Of a DNA stretch of 64,000 nt, positions 58,833-64,000 are shown piece by piece. The notes below the pieces were generated by a model, which saw only the letters and a list, made by a program, of their open reading frames with translations, did no database searches and was not told the origin of the DNA. Made by a program: the position numbers and the translations under genes. Every line of letters starts with the position of its first letter. Positions within the stretch are counted from its first letter, which is position 1. Source of the stretch: Halosolutus amylolyticus (GTDB lineage Archaea > Halobacteriota > Halobacteria > Halobacteriales > Natrialbaceae); contig NZ_JALIQP010000008.1 in the NCBI RefSeq assembly GCF_023566055.1, positions 166,103-230,102 of the forward strand, in the 5' to 3' direction.

Positions 58833-59600
58833 GTGAACCGCCGCGTCTTCCTCGGGGCCCTCGGCACAGTCGCGTCGCTCGGCACGATCGGGTACGCGAC
58901 GCGAGACACCGTCGATCGACTCGACGTTCGCGTGTGGCTCACGGAGCGCGCCGCCGAGTACGACGCAGTCACGACCCGGATTCGGGACTATCTCGGCCGG
59001 ATTCTCGACCTCGATCACTGGACGCTCGACCTCTCGATCGGCGGCGTCGTCCCCGTTTCGACAGAGGACGGCGCGCGCGTCACCAACCGGGGCGAGTGGC
59101 CCCGCGCCGTCGCCGCCGGCGCGATCGGCCGACGCGATATCGAGCCAGCGGCCGACGTCAACCTGCTCGTCACCGACGGTCAGATGGAAGACGCACCGAC
59201 GGGGTACGGCGTTCCCCACGTCGCGTCGGTCGGCGGTGCCAGGTACATCGCCACGCTTCCGCCGTTCGACGAGTTGATCGCCTCGACGTCCGCGGCCGAA
59301 CGGTCCCGGAAGATCGTCCCGAACACGACGCCGACCCGAACGATGCAGGTACTCGTCCACGAAGTCGGTCATGCGCTCGGACTCACCCACGAGCACGGCG
59401 TCGCCTACCGGTACGGCGATTCGATCGTGGCGTCGCCGATGCTCAGCAGTTACGCGTGGTCCCCCGCCTACGACGGCGACGAGTCCGCGTGTGGCACGAG
59501 CTATCCCGACCCGGACGGACTCGATCGGAAGCTCAGTCTCGTGTTTTCGACGTGTACGCGACGGGCGCTGGCGGAGTACAACGGTAGTCTCACCGCCTGA
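58833..59600 (+). CDS. Secreted metzincin-like zinc protease
   Basis: A 255-residue protein with the extended zinc-binding motif HEVGHALGLTHEHG, the HExxHxxGxxH signature of metzincin proteases, and a later methionine (ASPMLSSY) in the position of the Met-turn. The N terminus (NRRVFLGALGTVASLGTIGY) is a twin-arginine-type signal without a lipobox, so it is exported or anchored by its signal. Start is a GTG at 58833. In place of a propeptide there are about 60 residues of helix before the catalytic domain. Substrate and activation are unknown; archaemetzincin-type and reprolysin-like proteases are related families. Confidence 0.82.
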   Translation: MNRRVFLGALGTVASLGTIGYATRDTVDRLDVRVWLTERAAEYDAVTTRIRDYLGRILDLDHWTLDLSIGGVVPVSTEDGARVTNRGEWPRAVAAGAIGRRDIEPAADVNLLVTDGQMEDAPTGYGVPHVASVGGARYIATLPPFDELIASTSAAERSRKIVPNTTPTRTMQVLVHEVGHALGLTHEHGVAYRYGDSIVASPMLSSYAWSPAYDGDESACGTSYPDPDGLDRKLSLVFSTCTRRALAEYNGSLTA

Positions 59601-59849
59601 GTACTGGCCGCTCGACGATCGTGCGGGGCGATCGGGTTCGACAGCCGCAGGCGTATCGATTCCGCAAGGGCCCGGTCGACCGTTTTCGCCTGAACGGCGG
59701 CCCGCGGCGATCGTCTCGGCGACGCGTACGCTCCGCTGGGGGCGTCGTTACTCCGCTCCGGGAGCCCTCTCGCCATCAGATTCGCACAACTCGGCCTCGA
59801 GAAATGCGTCCGGTGCGACGGGCCCGCCACACCGATCGGGTCGAGTCCG

Positions 59850-60200
59850 TTACTCGTCGTCGTTCCCGTCGGTCTCCCCGCGCGCAAAATTGACGTGCTG
59901 GTCGCCCTCCGCCGACGCACTGGCATCGGGACCCTCGATAAGCGATTCGAAGTCGTCAGCGTCGTCGTATTGATCGCGGTAAACGAGAGCGGCTTTCCCC
60001 ATCGAAGTGATCTCGTAGAGTCCGGAGCGCTCCGCAGGCCCGATCTTGGTGACCAGTCCGTAGTCCTCGAGAACCGGCAGTCTGGTGTTGATGTTCTTTC
60101 GGCTCTTGCCCGTATGCTCGGCCAGATTCGTTGCCACGTTCCGCCCCTTATCCTCGAGTTCCTCGAGGATCAAGAAGTCAGTCGGTTGACGTAATTTCAC
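59850..60200 (-). CDS. Winged-helix regulator (PhiH1 repressor-like)
   Basis: A 116-residue DNA-binding protein read from a GTG at 60200. The helices RQPTDFLILEELEDKGRNVATNLAEHTGKSRKNINTRLPVL form the winged helix, with recognition helix near KSRKNINTRL; the wing is SGLYEITSMGKAAL. The C-terminal acidic tail is typical of halophiles. It resembles the other small winged-helix protein in the window at 23403 in fold, not closely in sequence. It precedes the trehalose operon but on the same strand with 3' end away from it, so no specific link is supported. Confidence 0.83.
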   Translation of the reverse strand: MKLRQPTDFLILEELEDKGRNVATNLAEHTGKSRKNINTRLPVLEDYGLVTKIGPAERSGLYEITSMGKAALVYRDQYDDADDFESLIEGPDASASAEGDQHVNFARGETDGNDDE

Positions 60201-60435
60201 GTTCAGTCACGCCCCTACCCCACCATATTTCCAGCGGCGACTAATTCTTTCGAATCAGTTCCTTGGATTAGGAATGGTGATCTGTTCCAGAATAGTTAGA
60301 TCTATTATAGTTTTGTCCGGCTGATCCACACCGTAGAACTGTGCCGGATCGACGATCACGATATCCGGGGTGAACGGATCGACGAACTTTCCGATTGGCT
60401 CGACTATCGATCGATCCGACTACCGATCGATCCGA
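60201..60435. other. Intergenic region, AT-rich, no gene seen
   Basis: 235 bp between the winged-helix gene and otsB. It holds an AT-rich stretch (60290-60320, tctattatagttttg) that could be the promoter of the winged-helix gene, some 90 bp upstream of its start, and the 16-bp repeats listed next. No small gene is evident. Confidence 0.4.
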
Positions 60436-60446
60436 CTACCGATCGA
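60402..60446. repeat. 16-bp tandem repeat at the 3' end of otsB
   Basis: A unit close to gactaccgatcgatcc occurs nearly three times (60402, 60418 and 60434). The third copy contains the otsB stop codon at 60436. Together with the glnA repeat this is a second short duplication at a gene end in the segment. Confidence 0.7.
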
Positions 60447-61245
60447 GCAGTTCGAGGCCGATCGACTCGAACCACTCGAGCGTGGACGCGACGCCGTCGG
60501 GCGACCCGACCCGCAGTGACGCCGCGGAGGGCTCGTCACCGCCGACTCGGATTCCGAATCCGTCGGATTCGACGGCCTGAAACGCCGATTCGTCGGTGAC
60601 ATCGTCGCCGACGTAGACCGACACCGTCTCACCAGGCACGTCCGCCTCGATCAACTCCACCGCGTTTCCCTTCCCCCACGGAATCGCCGGCCCGATCTCG
60701 AGGATGCGCTTCCCAGGGGACAGATCGATGTCGTCCCCGCCAAACCGATCGACGATCGCACGCGTCCGTCGTCGAACGACGGGCCGGACGACCTCCGGAA
60801 CCGATCGAAGGTGTACCGTCCCCGTCAATCGCTTGTTCTCGACGCGGCAGTTCGGGATCGTCCCGACGGTCCGCTCCAGGAGCGAACAGAGCCGCGCGAT
60901 TCTGGGGGCCCGATTCCGGGCGACCGGATGGACGGCGACCGATCCGTCGCGTTCGAGTTCGAGCCCGTGATTCCCCGCGTAGACGTCCGGCCCGTCGACG
61001 CGTTCCCGGACGTCCGCGAGTGCGCGACCGCTCACGACGGCCGTCGTCACGCGTGAATCCGCCGTGAGCCTCGCCACCACAGCCTCGTTCGCGGGCGTCG
61101 CGGCGGCCTCCTCGGGATCCTCGACGATCGGCGCGAGCGTCCCGTCGAAGTCCAGACAGAGGACCAGTCGCGAGGCGTCCCGGGCGGCCCGGCGCACTCG
61201 ATCGGCGCCCTCGTCGAACGGAATCGGCGGCGTCTGGGTCGCCAT
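60436..61245 (-). CDS. otsB: Trehalose-6-phosphate phosphatase
   Basis: A 269-residue HAD-superfamily phosphatase that removes phosphate from trehalose 6-phosphate. The nucleophile loop is CLDFDGTLAPI with Asp32 and Asp34, the second motif is VVSGRALADVRE, and motif IV is YVGDDVTDESAF. Its ATG lies 3 bp after the otsA stop. The enzyme pair makes trehalose, which halophiles use as a compatible solute and stress protectant. The stop falls inside a short tandem repeat. Confidence 0.94.
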   Translation of the reverse strand: MATQTPPIPFDEGADRVRRAARDASRLVLCLDFDGTLAPIVEDPEEAAATPANEAVVARLTADSRVTTAVVSGRALADVRERVDGPDVYAGNHGLELERDGSVAVHPVARNRAPRIARLCSLLERTVGTIPNCRVENKRLTGTVHLRSVPEVVRPVVRRRTRAIVDRFGGDDIDLSPGKRILEIGPAIPWGKGNAVELIEADVPGETVSVYVGDDVTDESAFQAVESDGFGIRVGGDEPSAASLRVGSPDGVASTLEWFESIGLELLDR

Positions 61246-61248
61246 TCG

Positions 61249-63033
61249 TCAGACCGGGGGCGTCCGCCCACGTGAATTCCGATCTCGATCCGAACCGGGG
61301 CCGCTGCCGTTCGTTCCGCCGTGGACGCGCCTGATCCAGTCGAACTGCGTTCGCATCCACGACTCGATGTCGTCGTCGAACACTCGCGCGCGAAGCGTAT
61401 TCATTCGCCGCTGTCGTTCGTGCGACGGCATCGTGAGCGCGCGCTCGAGCTGATCCGCGAACTGGGCCGTATCGGTCGGGTCGATCGACAGCGCGTGGCT
61501 CCCGAGGCGATCGTGGGCCCCGGTTCGATCGCTCAGCACCAGGCAACTGTCGGCGTCGACGCTCGCCGCCACGAACTCCTGTGCGACCAGATTCATCCCG
61601 TCGAGCAGGGGGCTCACGACCATCACGTCCGCGTGCCGGTAATACGCCGCGAGCGTCTCGGTGTCCAGGTATTCCTCGGTGTAGACGATCGGCTGCCACT
61701 CGTCGCGTTCGAACCGTCGATTGATCCGTTCGACCTCGCTTTTGACCAGCTCGCCGTGGCGTTCGTAGGTCTCGATCTCCGTTCGGGACGGCGTCGCCTT
61801 CTGGACGAACGTGAACTCGCCCCGCCAGGACGGATTGCGTTCGAAGAACCGCTCGATCGCCGCCAGCCGTTCCGGGATCCCTTTCGTGTAATCGAGCCGA
61901 TCGACCCCGAGGCCGAGGGCGGTGCCACGGGGAATGTCGAGTGACTCGAGCAGGGTCGATCGATCGATATCAGATGCGAGAGCGTCATCGGCGAGGGACT
62001 GGGCATCCACACCCATCGGCGTCGCCACGACCTGCGTCGTCCTGCCGTCGTGGTCGACGGATCGAGTCCTCCAGTCGACGGTGGCCCCAGGGAGGTATCG
62101 ATCGACGCTCTCGAGAAAGTTATCGACGTACCGATCGATGTGAAACCCGAGCAGATCGTTCCCGAGCAAGCCCTCGAGCAGCCGTCCCCCGGCCGGACAG
62201 TACCGGAACGTTTCCGCTGACGGCCACGGAACGTGCCAGAACTGGGCGACGGTCGCCGACGGCGGGACGCCCGCCCGGATCATGCGTGGCGCGAGCGCGA
62301 AGTGATAGTCCTGGAGCCAGATCACCGCGTCTTCCGTCGCGTGCTCGATCGTCGCCTCTGCAAACCGCTCGTTGACGGTCCGGTACCACTCGAAGTCGTT
62401 CGATCGATTCTCGACCAGATCGAGGAACTCGTGACACAGCGGCCAGAGCACGCGGTTACTGAACCCGCGGTAGTAGGAGTCGACCGCTTCGTCGGAAAGC
62501 TGGATTCGACGGAGGGTGTAGGCCTCCTCGCCGGGCGGGACGGCCACGCAGTGTTGCTCGTCGGCTACCGCGAAGTCCGCGTCGCCGTCGCCCCAGGCGA
62601 TCCACGTCCCATCGGTCTGCTGGACGACGGGATCGAGGCCCGCGGTCAATCCCCCGGTCGGTTCGTCGACCGAAATCGATCGCTCCCCGGTTTCCCGTTC
62701 GACAGCCCCATTGGGACGCGGGACGGCCCCGGTATTCGATCGTGAGTTCGCGGTCCTCGAAGGGAAGTCGGCGCTCGAGCCGTCCGTGTCGTCCGTTCCG
62801 GCGTCCGAATCGTCCGTTTCAGCGTTCGGGACGTCACCACCAGTGACCGAACCGGCCTCTTCAGCGTCCGAATCGTACGAGTGGCGATACGGCTGCCGGT
62901 TCGAGACGACTATCAACGTTCCCGGACAGGACGACCCGTCGGCCTCCGTCTCCCTCGTTCGGCCGTTTCCATCGGATCGCAATTGTCGGTTATACACAGT
63001 CGTCGACGACACGTACTCCTCGGGAACTCGCAT
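61249..63033 (-). CDS. otsA: Trehalose-6-phosphate synthase
   Basis: A 594-residue glycosyltransferase family 20 enzyme that makes trehalose 6-phosphate from a nucleotide-activated glucose and glucose 6-phosphate. The first substrate loop is VVSNRQP (42-48), interrupted by an acidic, Asp- and Ser-rich insertion of about 65 residues (roughly 53-120), then the glycine loop PTGGLTAGL. Other family blocks are WLQDYHFALAP, FWHVPWPS, VDRLDYTKGIPER and SPLLDGMNLVAQEF. The insertion lies where bacterial OtsA is short. Starts at ATG 63033. Confidence 0.94.
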   Translation of the reverse strand: MRVPEEYVSSTTVYNRQLRSDGNGRTRETEADGSSCPGTLIVVSNRQPYRHSYDSDAEEAGSVTGGDVPNAETDDSDAGTDDTDGSSADFPSRTANSRSNTGAVPRPNGAVERETGERSISVDEPTGGLTAGLDPVVQQTDGTWIAWGDGDADFAVADEQHCVAVPPGEEAYTLRRIQLSDEAVDSYYRGFSNRVLWPLCHEFLDLVENRSNDFEWYRTVNERFAEATIEHATEDAVIWLQDYHFALAPRMIRAGVPPSATVAQFWHVPWPSAETFRYCPAGGRLLEGLLGNDLLGFHIDRYVDNFLESVDRYLPGATVDWRTRSVDHDGRTTQVVATPMGVDAQSLADDALASDIDRSTLLESLDIPRGTALGLGVDRLDYTKGIPERLAAIERFFERNPSWRGEFTFVQKATPSRTEIETYERHGELVKSEVERINRRFERDEWQPIVYTEEYLDTETLAAYYRHADVMVVSPLLDGMNLVAQEFVAASVDADSCLVLSDRTGAHDRLGSHALSIDPTDTAQFADQLERALTMPSHERQRRMNTLRARVFDDDIESWMRTQFDWIRRVHGGTNGSGPGSDRDRNSRGRTPPV

Positions 63034-63088
63034 TCGCTACGTCAAGACAGCCTCGCCACCGGTTGATTCGTCGCCTGCATCCGCATGG

Positions 63089-63098
63089 AGATTTAATA
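63089..63098 (-). promoter_or_regulatory. TATA box of otsA-otsB
   Basis: On the minus strand the sequence tattaaatc follows a G-rich run 56-65 bp before the otsA ATG at 63033. It is the best promoter candidate for the trehalose operon and would leave a leader of about 35 bases. Confidence 0.5.
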
Positions 63099-63190
63099 CC
63101 CCCTCCTAGTAATCAGCCACACGATATCGTTCGGATTCGGCGACCGATGCCGATCGGCCGATCGATTCGGCTCGATCCGCATCCGCCCGG

Positions 63191-63433
63191 CGAAACCCGT
63201 ACTCGACGTCCGCCTGACGAAACCCGTACTCGACGTCCACCTGACGAAACCCGTACTCGACGTCCACCTGACGAAACCCGTACTCGACGTCCACCTGACG
63301 AAACCCGTACTCGACGTCCACCTGACGAAACCCGTACTCGACGTCCACCTGACGAAACCCGTACTCGACGTCCACCTGACGAAACCCGTACTCGACGTCC
63401 ACCTGACGAAACCCCGTACTCGACGCCGAAGCG
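63191..63433. repeat. Nine-unit 27-bp tandem repeat (minisatellite)
   Basis: Nine head-to-tail units of 27 bp start every 27 bp from 63191 (cgaaacccgtactcgacg and nine more bases). The first differs in one base and the last has one extra C and a diverged end; the seven between are identical. Because 27 is a multiple of three and the unit has no stop codon in any frame, long open frames appear on both strands, but their nine-residue repeats have no known meaning. Confidence 0.9.
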
Positions 63434-63452
63434 ATCGCATTTTTCTACGTGA

Positions 63453-63551
63453 GACACCGTGTTTCCGGTGAACGGTAATCGGTCGGGACACCGTGTTTCC
63501 GGTGAAGTTCCGACGACCGGTTCACACCGGGTTTCCAGTGAAAAAGATACG
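63453..63551. repeat. Three origin-box-like 19-bp repeats
   Basis: The sequence gacaccgtgtttccggtga occurs at 63453-63471 and 63487-63505, and cacaccgggtttccagtga at 63533-63551. All three have the same orientation. The core GTTTCC[AG]GTG resembles one half of the TTCCAGTGGAAAC core of haloarchaeal origin recognition boxes, the sites bound by Orc1/Cdc6. The pairs also form a partial palindrome (CACCG and CGGTG). Confidence 0.6.
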
Positions 63552-63710
63552 ATTTCCCGATCGAGGACCTCCTATTCGCCCGATCGAAGACTTCCAATTC
63601 GGAGCGCAGGGTTCTTGAACAGTCGAAAGACCGTCCCAGACGATCGAATCTGGTGGGCATCGACACGTACGATCGAATCCCGCAGGTGGCGACTCGGTTT
63701 GCGCGTGCTA

Positions 63711-63812
63711 ACTGGACACCGGGTTTCCAGTGACGACGCCGGTCGGAGCGGCCCTTCCCTGGGAATTTGCTCGTTCTGCGGCGATTCGCAGTGAAGGAGT
63801 GTATTTCCGGTG
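63711..63812. repeat. Further origin-box-like repeats and inverted repeat
   Basis: A fourth copy, gacaccgggtttccagtga, sits at 63715-63733 and lies within the inverted repeat ACTGGA (63711-63716) and TCCAGT (63726-63731). A degenerate fifth copy is seen around 63804-63812 (tttccggtg). Orientation is the same as for the first three. Confidence 0.5.
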
Positions 63813-64000
63813 TAATCCGTACACCGATCGATCGAATCACCCGATTCGAGGGGGTCGACTGGCCTCGTCCGATCGAGCGTGAGTGATTTCGGTTGAGCGA
63901 GCACGGGTAATATCGGCTGATCGAGCGTGAGTGATGACCAATTGCGATCGGTCAGAATCGACTTTCTAGGAAGGGGACGAGTCGACCGAATTTCGGGAAC

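Larger units (their letters stand above)
63034..64000. other. Candidate replication origin region without genes
   Basis: The last 967 bp contain no convincing gene: the only long frames are the repeat-derived ones at 63100-63490. The region holds the otsA promoter, nine 27-bp tandem repeats, four or five co-oriented 19-bp repeats with an origin-box-like core, and at 63871-63887 and 63919-63935 two identical 17-bp copies of gatcgagcgtgagtgat. A gene-free region dense in repeats with such a core is how haloarchaeal origins look next to orc1/cdc6 genes. The gene itself is not in the window, so the call remains tentative. Confidence 0.45.

Noticed and set aside
63191..63433. CRISPR array
   Set aside because: The units follow each other without spacers, so it is a tandem repeat, and no cas genes are present.
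63100..63490. Repeat proteins read from the 27-bp tandem repeat (both strands)
   Set aside because: All frames are open because the unit contains no stop; no promoter, no start with context, and no conserved flanks.

Overview
The window is chromosomal DNA of an extremely halophilic archaeon. Evidence: GC is high, predicted proteins are strongly acidic, starts are leaderless or nearly so with TATA boxes about 25-30 bp upstream, and many gene pairs share ATGA overlaps. Archaeal or haloarchaeal families include GHMP-type shikimate kinase, CDC48, RPA with an RPA-associated protein, PGF-CTERM surface protein, Bat-type HTH regulators and MTH865. The abundance of CGATCG and the gene families would fit the Natrialbales, but that placement is inference. 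No rRNA, tRNA or CRISPR array was seen.

Layout. 0.2-8 kb: an ABC-2 exporter, a methyltransferase whose 3' end runs into an 84-bp palindromic repeat, two aldo/keto reductases, a Tat-exported multicopper oxidase and a threonine-synthase-like enzyme. 8-10.6 kb: a lower-GC accessory islet with a VapC remnant, a MazEF-like pair, a small decayed ORF, an SdpI-like membrane protein and an unknown membrane protein. 10.6-23.7 kb: chorismate mutase and shikimate kinase, small haloarchaeal proteins, a CDC48 ATPase, a CPBP protease, an archaetidylserine decarboxylase-like enzyme, an Lhr helicase, a PGF-CTERM surface protein and a 42-codon gene. 23.7-27.7 kb: a helicase/exonuclease operon resembling Bacillus MrfA-MrfB.

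28-38.6 kb: histidine utilisation (hutU-hutG-hutI and hutH, with an antisense DsrE gene between), flanked by two Bat-type HTH regulators. 38.8-46.6 kb: MTH865, a membrane protein, an RHH regulator, cbiP, a second ABC exporter, a UPF0175/DUF3368 toxin-antitoxin pair, cobA and a winged-helix regulator. 47-54.7 kb: a lipoprotein with a sequon-rich repeat tail, msrA, a riboflavin-pathway reductase, an anchored hydrolase, the rpa-rpap-phosphoesterase operon and small proteins.

54.8-56.6 kb: a TnpB element that appears to have split a small HTH gene. 56.6-63 kb: glnA with a duplicated 3' end, a zinc-ribbon protein, a secreted metzincin-like protease, a winged-helix regulator and the trehalose operon otsA-otsB. 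63.1-64 kb: no convincing gene; nine 27-bp tandem repeats, then at least four co-oriented 19-bp repeats whose core resembles half of the haloarchaeal origin recognition box. This is the best candidate for something larger, a replication origin whose orc1/cdc6 gene would lie just outside the window.
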